Below are positions 23,102 through 35,171 of a stretch of 64,000 nucleotides of DNA, piece by piece. The stretch covers positions 2,480,001-2,544,000 of the forward strand of contig CM072337.1 in the NCBI GenBank assembly GCA_036874045.1, given 5' to 3'. Within the stretch, counting starts at the first letter, position 1. Every line of letters begins with the position of its first letter. Made by a program: the position numbers and the translations under genes. Below the pieces are notes generated by a model. The model made no database searches. It was not told the origin of the DNA and worked only from the letters and a program-made list of their open reading frames with translations. The stretch comes from Cymodocea nodosa (taxonomy: Eukaryota; Streptophyta; Magnoliopsida; Alismatales; Cymodoceaceae).

Positions 23102-26100
23102 TGTTTAGAATGAAAAAGTGCATAATATTAACGGTTAAATGATGGTTAATTGCAGAATATTTAGCTTATCATATGAGAATTAAGTCATTATGTTATAATT
23201 GCACTATTATATGTTTTAATGAAAGAATCTGCATAATTTCTAGGAACTAGCATTAATTAAGTACATTTCTATACTGTCGGTGAATTACAAGCTTTTTAGT
23301 TCTTAAGTATTCAAATTTTCTGTTGTTTCGGAGAGTTATGTTTAATGTACCAGACAGTTATGTTTTAAATGAATATTTTATTTATTCCCTAGAATACACG
23401 TATTGAAACCTGAACGCATGATTTAAGTGGATTTTTGGTGAGTTATCTGCTAACTATTTGAAATGCATCTAGCATCGGATAGTTAGATTAGTAAGTATCT
23501 GAAATATTTTTATTATAAAACTGCTTAAGTACACGTGTCACGATTTGGAAGCTTGACTTAAGTTATCTTTTGGAAGGTTATTTGTTAACTATCTAAAATG
23601 CATATAAGTTTCAGATACTTATAGTCATAACTATCCGAAACATCTGAACTTGTTATTTTATTACACGTATTTTATAGTTAAATCAATGAAGTAAATCCGT
23701 TGAGTTATTTATAACTCCACAAACCATTTATTTTCTAATATGCCACTATAGTAGTTATAGAACAGGAAATTCGAAGGACAACCACAATTGCACGTACCAC
23801 ATAGGAATTCACTTGTGGAATGAAGAAGAAATCACTATCATTGGTATGAATGAAGGAAATCCAACCGATCATTTAAGTAGAAGTAGTTACCATTGAAAGA
23901 AATATAAAAGACGAAGAAAAAGTGTATGCAAAAGGAGGTGGAGAACCGCGCTAACTGTAGAAAGTGTTGAAAGTTCCTTGAAGCTTCACACCACCACCAT
24001 AATCACCAACCATCGGAGGTCTATGAGGATACTTTCCTAATGTTGGGTCGATTTTGAGCTAAACACGGTACTTGACAACCATTGTGAGGAGTGATCACGT
24101 CGTGGGAAGGGAAGCCATTTTCACTAAGCACCGACTCATATCTCAAGAGATCGTAAAGCTTCTAGCCTTGGTTTCGGGTTGATGCCAATATGCTGAAGAG
24201 GAGATTATCTTCCAATTTTGGACTCGCGATTCTATAGGGAGAGGAGACAAGATTGTAAGTGATTAAGTTTTCAGTGGTGTAATCGTGTCGCATGTAGTGA
24301 CATAAGTTTTTACTGTCGATAGAGATTTTTACATTTCACCTTCGCTCATCTTTAGGAACATATCAAAACAAAGATACCAAAAACCACAAATTATCTATGT
24401 TTATATTTAGTATTACAATGTTGTATTGTTTGTTTTGTATCGTGATTAATGTTACCATTGTTAGTATTGTGAATGTTTTATGTGTAGGATCGTATGGCTA
24501 TACAAGAAGGGGGGGTGAATTGTGTTTTTCAACTTTTTTCGATTATAATTGAAACTTCAATACTTAAAAACAAGTTGAGACACTGTTTTCATAAAATCAT
24601 TTTTATTCAAGGTTTTAATTACAATATACAATTCAATTCTCCTCAAAAATTGTAAATGCAATTATATTTTGATACTATGTTTCATCTATACAATTTCATA
24701 ACTACAAACAGAGAAAACTAATTTACAGAATTTAAAACATTTCTCCCTGTTTAAGAGCTTTCTTCTTCTTCTTTTTATTCTTCAGCAATTCTTCAGTGAT
24801 GAATATCTTGTCTTTCTCTGCTTCACCAAATTTGCTTTCTTCTAATATTTTAAATCTTTAGTGACATATATATTACCTTTTTTTCTGCTTCACTGAACTT
24901 TCTTCCAACTGATACTTCAAATCTTCAACGACATAAATCTCACCTTTTTCTACTTCACTGAATTTTCTTCCACTTCAGAGCTTTTCTCAAAAGAGTGTTT
25001 TTAATCCCTGAAAAGATTTTTCTTTTGGTGTGCAAGGATAGTTTGATCAACAAGAACTCTATGCCTTTTATACTATATGTTAATTTCATGCATATCCTCC
25101 ACATTTAATCACTACCAGTTTTCCACTTCTTCACATCTTTGCTTTTTCCTTCATCAAAACACACATGTTCTGACTCATGTTTACATTTCAAATTTTCTTT
25201 AATCATCAATCTTGGATCTCTGAAAAATTTCCTGCAAAATAAACTTTTTCTTCCAAAACTTTTCATCAAGTGTAATAAGAAGTCGTTACTTTAATGTTAA
25301 CTAAACGAGTAACACAAGTAGATATTAACTTAACGTTTCTAACTTAACGAGTTCCTCATGTGCCATTTCACGTGACAAGTACTGTAGCTAACTCAACGAA
25401 CTAAGTCTATGGTGTTACGCTAACTCAACGAACCAGCTTCGTGGTGTTACGATAACTCAACAAACTAGTAATAAACAAATGTTTTTATAATAAGAATTTT
25501 ACCACATGCAAAAATAATAGCTTAAGTTTATAATGCTAACCTAACGCATTGCCTTAGTGTTCAATATAGCAACTCAACGTGTTTAGTTATGTTAACTTAA
25601 CAAGTTAAACATGTGCACCTCACGTGATACAATATAACATTCGTAACTTATAATTTCACCACGTGTACAACACTAACTTAACGAGTTTGTTTCTTCTTTT
25701 ACTCACTAATTCAATGAGTTCTCACGTGACCTATTTTAACCTTTAAGCTTCTAACTCAACGAGTTCTCATGTGACCTCTATACAAATAACACTCTAATTT
25801 AACGAGTTGTCTAAACGTGCACTGTTCATGATATAGAAGATATAACTTTAAAACATATCATGCTTTTCAATAAAAGTACACGTTAACTTAACTTTTAATT
25901 ACATGAAAAATTAATGCAATGAAACGACTAGTTATTTAATAGTATAATTTTAGATCCAATACACACAAGTATTTATATAATAAGTTTTTTCTGTATTAAT
26001 TGATGTTTTTAATTTCTTTTCACAAGCAATAATAATTGAGCAAATATGATTATTTTCATTCAGCACACATCATCAAAACAAAATACTCAACATTATGTTA

Positions 26101-26652
26101 GTTTGATTCAGAAAATAGAAAATAGTTTACTGTTTACTGAAATTGATTCATTCCAGATATTTAAAGATTTTAATGTTTATTATTTGAAATATCTGAATAT
26201 TAGTGTTACTTAATGATAAATATAATATTAACTAACATTAAAGAGCTTAATTGATGTTATTTACATTCTATGGAACCGCCCAATGGTTGACCGAATTCCT
26301 CTATAAATAGTAGTATTTAACTTGAAAGATAGGCTCGTGGAGTTAACTGTAAGTCCACGAGGTTAGTCCGTTGAGTTAACCGTAACTCCACAAGCTAGGT
26401 CCGTTGTTAACTCAACGGAGTGTTTATTGTACACACAAACTCCAATATAAAAATTGAAACAATACGTAATTCTTACTCAATCTCTATGGGTTCGACCTGT
26501 ACTTGCATACAAATACAATATACATTGTGCACTTGCAGTTAAAAACACAAATTGGATTTAATGGCTAATTTGTGTGAAAGGTTGTTTGTTTATTTCTAGA
26601 GGTAATTATTAATATACAAGTTTTTTTTGATTTAACTTAATAACCCAAAACA
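23102..26652 (+). repeat. LTR copy 3 of the Athila-like family, split by a solo LTR
   Basis: It starts TGTTTAGAATGAAAAAGTGC and is collinear with LTR 1, with TATAAAA at 23903-23909, and resumes after the inserted element at 26098 to end in CA at 26652. Removing the insertion and one duplication leaves about 1.94 kb, close to LTR 1. A primer-binding-like TAGCGCCATTGCCGAGG follows at 26660-26676. The U3 part at 23365-23645 differs from LTR 1: it carries TAACTATCYGAAA motifs in place of TTGAGTTA motifs. Confidence 0.85.
24483..26092 (+). mobile_element. Solo LTR inserted in LTR 3, flanked by TTATG duplications
   Basis: It runs TGTAGGATCGTATGGC...AATACTCAACA (TGT/ACA ends, 1610 bases) between TTATG at 24478-24482 and TTATG at 26093-26097. 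LTR 1 at about 8820-8830 is the uninterrupted equivalent with one TTATG. No coding sequence. Its stretch at about 25270-25900 is the reverse complement of the U3 motif array of LTRs 1 and 2 (for example GTTAACTTAACAAGTTAAAC near 25592). Confidence 0.85.
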
Positions 26653-26975
26653 AGATTTCTAGCGCCATTGCCGAGGTTTAAGAAGCTAAGCAACTATGAG
26701 TGTTGTTTTGTTTTAATAGCAAAAGGAGTGTAGTGTGTTTTATTTAAATTGAGAATATGGCATATGCTTATGCTTAAAGATTTCTGAAACCTGTAGTTAG
26801 CATATGTGAATTCTGCAATTTAGAAGGGCACGACATCTCTGATTGTTTGAAACTTAGACGATTGCAGATGGTTAGAGCTCATGAACAACAAATGAATTAT
26901 ATTCAATTTACATCCATGTCTTTTAAATCTAGATGTTTTCTAAGGAACTAGCAAAGTCTAGATATGGGAGAATCT
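26653..26975 (+). pseudogene. Internally deleted retroelement interior with a CCHC zinc knuckle
   Basis: After the primer-binding-like site at 26660-26676, only about 300 bases remain before a polypurine-like TATGGGAGAA near 26963. The preceding phrase CTAAGGAACTAGCAAAG matches CTAAGGGACTAGCAAAA before LTR 1. In between, 26805-26846 encodes CEFCNLEGHDISDC, a perfect C-x2-C-x4-H-x4-C zinc knuckle of nucleocapsid type, followed by a basic stretch. The rest of gag and all of pol are gone. Confidence 0.55.
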
Positions 26976-27636
26976 ATATGGCATTAAAATGTGCATTTTC
27001 TTACATGGCAATTCATGCATGTTATGGACTTAATTGTATAGAATGTGCATTTATATTTGAGAATACATGTTAATCACATTTATATGTGATTATAATTGTT
27101 ATATTGCACAAATTTATCCCCATAATTGATTTTAATGCATTGGATGTGATAACGTCAACATGATTAGGTATTGCAGATGTTGAGTTCTTCTTTTGTTGGT
27201 TGGTTTTGTGCATATTTAGTTGGATATTCAAGGTGAGAATTATTATCTTAAGGCCAATCTTATGAATGCAATTGATAAATATATACATAGATGCTTCATG
27301 TGAGATTGTCATATGTAGATTCATTTCATAAATTATGTTTGCAAAAGTTATATATAATTATTATTACCACATGACTAATGTTTTGAATGAGTTTCAAGCA
27401 TATGTTGTATGTGGACATGAGGATGCATCTTGGTTGTTGGATCAACATAGGGTTTTCTCCCCTTTGATGAAAAGCAAGTATAAAAAGGGCACATCCAATC
27501 AACGATTTTTTGTCTTCCATTTTCAGCACATTCACGACCTAACCTATTTGTGCATATTTCCCGTTGGGAAATGAAATAATGGAAGATTTAGGAAATAGTG
27601 GGAAATGGAAAGGAGAAGAAATGACAGGAAATAAAA
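26976..27636. other. Possible divergent LTR start; no gene
   Basis: The sequence after the polypurine-like tract has the same layout as the LTR start (AAAATGTGCAT; TTATAATTGTTATATTGCAC; GGTATTGCAG) but is much diverged. The short open frames here have no recognisable product. Confidence 0.3.
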
Positions 27637-27883
27637 GGGTGTTTTTGCACACCAAGAAATGATAGGAAAGTTTGAGCTATTTGTGCATACCAGGAAATGA
27701 TATAAAATGATAAGAAGTTTTTTTAAACGGTTTAAATTTACCTTTATAAACCATTTTAAATATATATTATGAATATTTCTAAATTTTTGATGTATTTACT
27801 TCAAATAACTATATAAAATGCACATATGAAATAACTTTTTCATCAAAAGCAAAATTCATTAGAACTACATTGAATACATTTTT

Positions 27884-29150
27884 TTACATATTATCCCTCT
27901 CCCACATGGAATGCATAATTCTTTCATGCATTACATCAACTACTACTTTCCTTCGTTCCATGTTCAAATTAACAAAATAATGCACATTATCTTCTTCAAC
28001 ATTGTTAACAAATTCTTCATTTAATACAACATTTTCTTCACACAATTCATTTGCTAGATCTTGTAATAAGTCTTCTCAATCTACTCTTCTAATGAAATTA
28101 TGGACAAGAAAACATACTAAAAAAATTTTAACTTGTGTTTCAAATGGATATGACATGTAACCTTGTAAAATTGTAAACTAATGTTTGATCACTCCAAATG
28201 TACGTTCTATAACATTTATCAATTGAGAATGTCTGTAATTGAAATTCTCAACCGCGTTACTTAGAACTCGATTTTGATCATATTCTGATAAATGATATCG
28301 TATACCTCGAAATGGAGAAATAAATTTCAGACGATTTGGGAATCCTACATCTACTAGATAATACTTACCTACACAATATACATAACATTTAGCACTTTCT
28401 ATTATTTACATTTATATAAACAAATAATCTAAATGGCAATAGTGTTGTCATACTAGGTGGTACTTGAAGCCCATGTGGTCGAGAAGTCGTATCTTGTAAA
28501 ATCCTTGCATTTGCAATTGATCCTTCCCAACTAGCAAGTACATACGTGATTTCCATGTCAAAATTACAAGCTGCCAATACATTTTGTGTTAATTCTCCTT
28601 TCCTATTCCTGTATTTAGTAGTTTCTTGTGCATAAATTGTGGCATTGACATGTGTACCATCGATAGTGCCAATGCAATCCTATATTGAGAACATGTAAAA
28701 AATGTATTGTTAAACATCTATGCAAAATACATTCAATGAAATAGAAGAACAACATAATAATATAATTCACATTTTACCTTAAAATATGGGTAGACATTTG
28801 GATCATTACGAATTCGACTTGGTGTTGACGATGAAGGTTTTGCTATAAGTATATCATGTAATCTGATTATAGCATTGATAACCTCATTGAAATATGAGCT
28901 AATCGTCCAAGTAGATCTCCGAAAACGCTCAGTAGTTACTCCATATTGTTGGTTTTGACTAACTGTAATAAGAAAAATTACTAATTTCTCTTCTACACTT
29001 ATACCTCAGTTATCTTGTATAACTCTTTCTCTTTTAAGCAACTCATAAAATTCCATAAAAATAATTTGACTCATGCGATATATTTTTCGACAGTTATATG
29101 ATTGGTGAGGTATTGATGAATCTAATAATGTCCTAGTATATCATTCTCCC
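27884..29150 (-). pseudogene. PIF/Harbinger transposase (HARBI1-like, inactive)
   Basis: Minus-strand exon 1 (about 29150-28778) encodes an N-terminal part with IPHQSYNCRKIYRMSQ and ERFRRSTWTISSYFNEV, ending NDPNVYPYFK. A 98-base GT-AG intron (28777-28680) leads to DCIGTIDGTHVNATI, with the first catalytic Asp. The second Asp region reads ASWEGSIANARIL where Asp is expected before Ser-Arg; it is Asn here. The Glu lies in NVIERTFGVIKH. Other family marks are KYYLVDVGFPNR and FLVHNFIRR. There are stops at several places (in QDN-stop-GISVEE, after NNRKC, after VIKH), so no active enzyme is made. It ends at TAA 27884-27886. Confidence 0.85.
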
Positions 29151-29460
29151 TCCCTACTATATATTCGTTCAGTAGAATTCCTTCTAATATGTGTAATATT
29201 ATGTGCAACTCCTCCACACGCTTGAGTAATTATGTTGCATATTTGCTTTCATCTTCGCCTCTCTAATCATCATTGGGAACTTTCATCGTAGTTGTCCATG
29301 TAGAGAAAAACTATATGTAAAAAAACAAATATGTCAAATATATGAAAAATTAACCAAATGGAAGTACCTAAGAATAAAAGTAGAGTGCGCAATTGTTAAT
29401 AGTGTTGTCAATAAAGCAAAGAAGGTAAATACTCAATAACAACAACAATGTTCGAATATG

Positions 29461-29732
29461 ACAATAAAATATTCTTTCAATAATAACATAACTCGCAAAC
29501 ATCATAATAACAACAACAAAATCCAACTACAAATTATTACAACATCACAATAAAATGTTCTTTCAATAGCAATGTAACTTGCAAACATCATAATAAGAAC
29601 AACAAAGTCCAACTACAAATTATTATAACATCACAATAAAATGTTCTTTCAATAACAACATAACTCGCAAACATCATAATAACAACAATAAAGTCCAACT
29701 ACAAATTATTACAACATCACAATAAAATGTTC
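29461..29732. repeat. 86-base tandem repeat, about three copies
   Basis: The phrase CTYGCAAACATCATAATA recurs at 29492, 29578 and 29664, exactly 86 bases apart, with the surrounding sequence also repeated. It lies between ORF2 and ORF1 of the PIF/Harbinger element. Confidence 0.85.
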
Positions 29733-29807
29733 AAACAGAGGTGCATATGACAAATAGTAGTTTACATTCTCTTAATATGATATCTTATCCACGTAACTCA
29801 AACAACA

Positions 29808-30722
29808 TTAGAAGGTAAACCTAAAAAAAATAGCTCTTTTCATAGGTTGTTCTAGCAAATCTAAGCACAATATTTTCTCTACATCCATAAGACCCTCAAG
29901 ATCAAATATTTGAGAAATAACTTCATCCATTTCTCTCCTGAGTTCTGATTTCTGCCACTTGTCATCATTTTCTGCAATCTTCGCTATACTTTTACTCAGT
30001 TCATTCATTGATATAGCAATTGATTGAAATGATTCAGCATGTGGTCGGGCTCTTTTCCTTGACTTCCTACCGACATTTTCACCTATATAAGGGCTTGGTG
30101 AATGTTCATCCTCTCTACTATTAGGAAGTATTAGACGAACTTGAGTACTGAATACAAGGAAGGTGTCCACAAGTTATTGGAATTCCACATGTTGTGACGT
30201 TGTGAAATCTTGGGGAACGTGACTATTCACTCTAATTGCCATATTTCTATCAAACACTGTATACAAATCATCATATATTATACATAACTTTTCACAACAT
30301 GCTTTACATTTTAGATGTTACTATAAGAAATAAATGAAAAAATTACTTAATATATGAAAGTTCAAAGAAATACATGAATACCATCAAATAAAATAACATA
30401 CCTACACAAATTCATCGTAAATTTCTTTGGGAATGTCAGTATGTCCACGGATGTAGTCCCACCCCCATCCACTTTGTTTGGAAATTTTTGTATAATTTTT
30501 ATACATTGTCCTCCATGTTTTCATTCTACTTTCTACATGTTTTTTCTCAACATTGGCATTAGTTTTATCATTGTATTCAACAATCACTTTTTGTCATGTC
30601 TCAGCTTTGATCTTCCCATCATGTACTTTAGCATTTCCCTCTCTTATTTTTGATGCTAAGATACCTAAAAAATTTTCATCTTGTCTGATGCTTCAGTTCA
30701 CATATTTATTTTTCTCAAAAGT
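29808..30722 (-). pseudogene. PIF/Harbinger ORF1, Myb/SANT-like DNA-binding protein (broken)
   Basis: The minus-strand exon near 30722-30402 encodes a Myb/SANT-like (trihelix-type) domain: VESRMKTWRTMYKNYTKI and SGWGWDYIRGHTDIPKEIYD. A TGA interrupts it where a Trp codon is expected near 30597. After an intron-like AT stretch, 29808-30170 encodes a Lys/Arg-rich segment (GRKSRKRARPH) and the conserved tail DLLEQPMKRAIFFR. In this superfamily ORF1 assists the transposase in DNA binding. It lies upstream of the transposase on the same strand. Confidence 0.75.
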
Positions 30723-31392
30723 CATATTCCTATATTATATTCATTAACAAAGCTAAAAATTACAGGAAATAAAATTTTGAACCTAAAGATTAGTTTCCTG
30801 ATATTAACATCACCTATTTAATAACAAGCCAACAGTAGTATAACATAGATTCAAGAAACAAGCAATAGCATGTAAACTTTACATAAGTAAACTTTCCCCA
30901 TTCTATAATAAACACACAAGGAAATTAACCAAGATTGAACCACCTAGTAAAACCAACCATTACCAAAAAATAACTATTTGACACCCAAAGTCATTCGCAT
31001 GTACAAATTGATGTTGATAAAAATAAATTCCATAGTTTACATTTTGCATAAGGCTACTGCATAAGTAGATAATCCATAGTTTACATTTTTATACATACAA
31101 ACAAATATATTTAAATCATGAGGATCTCTATTTTAATTTACATTTCACAAGAACATAATGAAAAATAATAAAACATCAGGAACAGTCATATTACTATTGA
31201 GTAACGACATGGTTGCTACCTAGTTAGCCTTCTAAATAATGTAATTGTGGATGCATAAGTGGTTGATTCTATGGTAGGTATTGCTTCATGCTTAACATCA
31301 GTTCATAGGGAAAATGTCGCCAAAGTTATTACTACATTATCCAATTAATTTCATAATAGTGATGAGAAATTATAAATCAATCAAACACACCC

Positions 31393-32379
31393 TTGGAACT
31401 GCTTATTAAAACTCGTACTTTCTAACTCATATCATGATCAAGCAAACTACAGCATATAAAGTGATTGACAACATTATCATAGCCTTTCACCAAATATTCA
31501 CTTCAAAGATGAAAATGATTATTTGCAACTCAAAAATGATGGCCACTAATAAATAAAGGGCATTATAATTTACTACCATTGGCTACATCCAAATGTCATG
31601 ATCACACCATGAAAAACAGAAACCTTATAAGTTGGCTTTATAAGTTGGCTACAATGAATGATGTCATTTGTTATCAATAATGCTGTTGCAAAAATAAGGA
31701 CTTGCATTAACATGTTAAAAGTGTAATTCTTTCACAAGGAAGTGACTAATAGGCATTGTAATGTGTCCATTCCCATAAGATCAATGTTCCATTACCATAA
31801 CCAACCAACATTTAAGGGCTTAGGAAGCATTTGTACGTAATATGAACCTATCATCATTTTATCGTGACTATTTCTAAAATTTAATAAACATTAATATGTT
31901 AGCATACAACAGTAGTGCATTTGTAGAGTAATCATGTTTATCATGTAAATTACATAATCCATAATTGAAGAGTAGACTTACTAATTTCATTTCATGCTTA
32001 TATCTATGATGTGAAGGAATAAGTTCTCTAGATTTGATCATTAGATGATTACATCCATGAATAAAGATTTAGATCAAAATGCAAACAAAGAAGCTATTAA
32101 AGATTTACATCAATAAGGGTTGTGTTAAGGGTTAAATCTCACCAAAGCTAGAGAAGAATAGACTCCATTAAAGTGTTAAACAGAAAAGAATAGACTTCAT
32201 TAAAATCTCACCAAAGCTAAAAAAGTCTAAGTTTCTATGTCGTACCCAAAAAAGTGGTTATAGTAAGGGAAAATGTTGCCAAAGTTATTTCCAACCGAGA
32301 GCTCTACATAGATCTACTACGAATAGTATTTCAAATGCACAGTTTTAGAGGACATGCAAAAAATCGGGTGAGGGGATTA
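31393..32379. other. AT-rich intergenic DNA, no gene seen
   Basis: Mixed AT-rich sequence with only chance short frames. A phrase GACTYCATTAAARTYTCACCAAAGCTA is partly repeated near 32160 and 32195. Confidence 0.5.
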
Positions 32380-32720
32380 CTAGCGATGGAGATGGCGAAC
32401 TTCACGACAAGAGCATTGACAGTTGGGCGACTGCGTCGAAGAAGAAGGCGACAACGATAGTGTCGAGGGTTGAGTGAGAGCGTCGGTCAGGCAAGAGCGT
32501 CGACTGTCGAAGGTCAAGGCGATGGCAAGAGTGTCAAGGGTTGGGCGAGAGCATCAACTGTATATGATGGCAAGAGTGTCGGTCAGGCGAGAGTGTTGAC
32601 TGTCGAAGGTTGAGGCGATGGTGAGAGTGTCAAGGTTGGACGATTGCATCGAAGGTCGAGGCGACAATGAGAGGGTAGGCGCAAACAACTGAGAGCGTCA
32701 ATCAAGGCGAGAGTGCTATG
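32380..32720. repeat. GC-rich degenerate repeat, unit about 97 bases
   Basis: GTCGGTCAGGCRAGAG begins at 32482 and again at 32579, followed both times by CTGTCGAAGGT, AGGCGATGG and GAGTGTCAAGG. Weaker copies flank it. The open frames across it on both strands are by-products of the repeat. Similar phrases (GCGAGCAGCAAACGG) occur near 34945. Confidence 0.6.
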
Positions 32721-35171
32721 TGGTGCAGCGAGGTAGAGGCAACGAAGAGAGGGCAGGTGTGAACAGGCAAGAGCTTCGGAGGGGAGAGGTTGATTTTCTC
32801 GACCTTTACTTGACGTTAGGTGGAGCTTGGAAAACCTTTTCCTTCTATTTCTTTTCCCTTGGTTTTCCCCAAGGTCTCCAAGTGCACAAACCCCCCCTAG
32901 GTGTGGAGGCATTCGTTCCTTGCTATTCGCTCTATGGTGGTGGAGCGACGTTGGAGCTTTGAAGGTGGGCTCCCATCTCTAGTGAAACTTGATGCATGAA
33001 GAAGGTTGTGTTGTGGCCCCCTTCTTCAGTGTTAGGTGGAGCATGGAGGTGGCCTGCTACATTCTTCAAGTGTCAGCTGCATGCTGCCATCTGTTGGTGT
33101 TTCTTCTTGTGCATTGGTAAGCTCCTCTCCTCTCTGGTGAAGCTTGAGGCATGGCAAGGACCTATCGTAGCTCTCCTTTCTAGTGAAAGCTGAGCGTGGA
33201 GAAGACTTGGAAGCTAGGAACTCGTGCTGAAGAAGAGGAGGGCACCCATCAAGCTTGCTGAAAAGTCAAGGAGTGATATCCCTTGGTGCTTATCTTGCTT
33301 GGTGGTGAGCTTTAAGGTATGAAAAGGAAATAGAATGGAATGACTGATTTGTTTATTTGTCATGTTTGTAGTTTGTGTTTGTTACTGTTCATTTTGTTAC
33401 TGTGGACATGTATTTGTAGAATCTATGTTGTGTTGTGTGTGTTCGCGTGGTGCACCCATAATGTTTGAATGTTTGTTTGTTAAACGTTTTGATTATTTAA
33501 TTTTCAGATTGATAGTGTTAGTGTTTACACCTTGTTTCCATGTTGATGTAACATATTTTGAGTTAGTTTTTATTTCATATGATCATGATTAATAACTAGG
33601 TTTGTCATACTTGTAAATATATGGTTGTGTTTGGCACTTATGGGTAAATTGAGAGACATAATAAGGGTGCTGAAATAGTGTTTAGCCGATACTTCGCTTT
33701 GGTTGTATTAGAATGCTTTTGTGTGAATCATAGATAGGCTATTTGTTCCCACGTGGAATTTAGATTTTAGTTAACACCCTTGATGATCTCAAGAGGAATT
33801 GTGCATACATGCTTGTTATATTTTATGTTTTGCTGTTTTGCTTTCTTTGGTATCATTAGTTCATCAATGTTTAACTTTTTGTTTAGATTTTTATAATTCA
33901 ACCTGTACTTACATGTTAATTACAATAATCATCGTGTACTTGCAGTTAATTTAAAATAAAATTTTATAACACACCTTAAAACTCATACACAAGTCATTTT
34001 GATCAATCCAATCATAAATTTTTATTTATAGAAGACAAGCATTCATGAAATAATGTAGCTAGTGCATTCGATAGATGTCAACTACAGACCATGTGGCATA
34101 TTTTTGAAACAAATTAGACCTACAACTCCAGCAGTAGTAGGCACCAAGCACTTGAATGTTATATCCCTTCAACAAAAAAAAGTTAACATGACAACTAGAA
34201 ATAATCCAATATCTACATTGTAATTTGAACCTCTTCCACGTAAGGCCAAGATATAAGGACCAGCTTGCAATAATGTTATACCTTTCTTCTTTTAGATTTT
34301 TTATGAGATTGAATGTTTCAAAATATTATATGCATGTGTAACCCTTGCTGAAAAAAATAAACATCCTAGATGAGAAGCATAGGAGATGCCTTTGTCATTT
34401 TGTCAGCAAAAACCACATTAGCTTCTTCATGTGTCCAACCTCGTTTCATAAATTTTATCAACCATCTATTGCAGCAATAACTATTTATTTGCAAAGTTTA
34501 TTTCCATAAATGCAAATAGCATGAAGTTACTGGGTTCCCACATCTGATAGTTATTAAGCAGTCCACTAAGAAAATTTAACACAACGTCATCCATATTTGA
34601 TAGGTGTTGTACAAGGCAAACTAATGAAACAAAGCAAACTAGTGAAGTTACTAGATTCACAATCAAATTGCTTTTTTAATAAATTGTAACATATGAAAGC
34701 ATTAAAACAAAAGTTGTAAAACACAAACAGTCCAACAATATCCCAAAAATGAGTCCCTATTCAAACAGATCTTTATACCTACGACTGATACTATGATCTA
34801 CTACTAACTTGATCCAAAAATAACTTGATTCAATAGGAAAAAAAATTCTCTTCAAGCTGAATAGGAAATATTTACCTAATAGTAATGACGATTAACAATG
34901 GGCGACGACTATGTGAGCATGGCGGACGATTGTGCGAGCTAATGACCATGCGAGCAGCAAACGGCTGTGCAAGCGGAACCCTATGGATGGTTGCTATTGT
35001 ACAAAGGAATAGAAAACTTTCCCTAAATATCTATATGCAACAAATTGAAAGCACATACAGATCTGTTATTACTGTTTACAAGAGGGGAATGATGCAATTT
35101 TGCCATGAGACAAACTAAGCAATGTCTGAAATTTTTATTTCTAACAGGAATATTTTTAAAATTTCTAAGAT
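32721..35171. other. Intergenic DNA; LTR-end-like phrase near 33895
   Basis: No gene seen. GTTAGGTGGAGC-type phrases occur at 32815 and 33030. At 33900-33950 the phrase CAACCTGTACTTACATG...GTGTACTTGCAGTTAA resembles the U5 end of the Athila-like LTRs (compare 26490-26545), so a diverged relative may end here. Confidence 0.35.

Larger units (their letters stand above)
27637..31392 (-). mobile_element. PIF/Harbinger transposon (decayed, two ORFs)
   Basis: Both genes of a plant PIF/Harbinger element are on the minus strand: the Myb/SANT-like ORF1 and the DDE transposase ORF2. Ends are proposed at GGGTGTTTTTG (27637) and the complement of GGGTGTGTTTG (ending 31392), which differ by one base and resemble PIF terminal repeats. 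A matching 3-base target duplication was not seen, so the ends are tentative. Confidence 0.6.

Noticed and set aside
32583..32962. Frames on both strands of about 80-109 codons
   Set aside because: They are by-products of the GC-rich repeat and have no recognisable domains.
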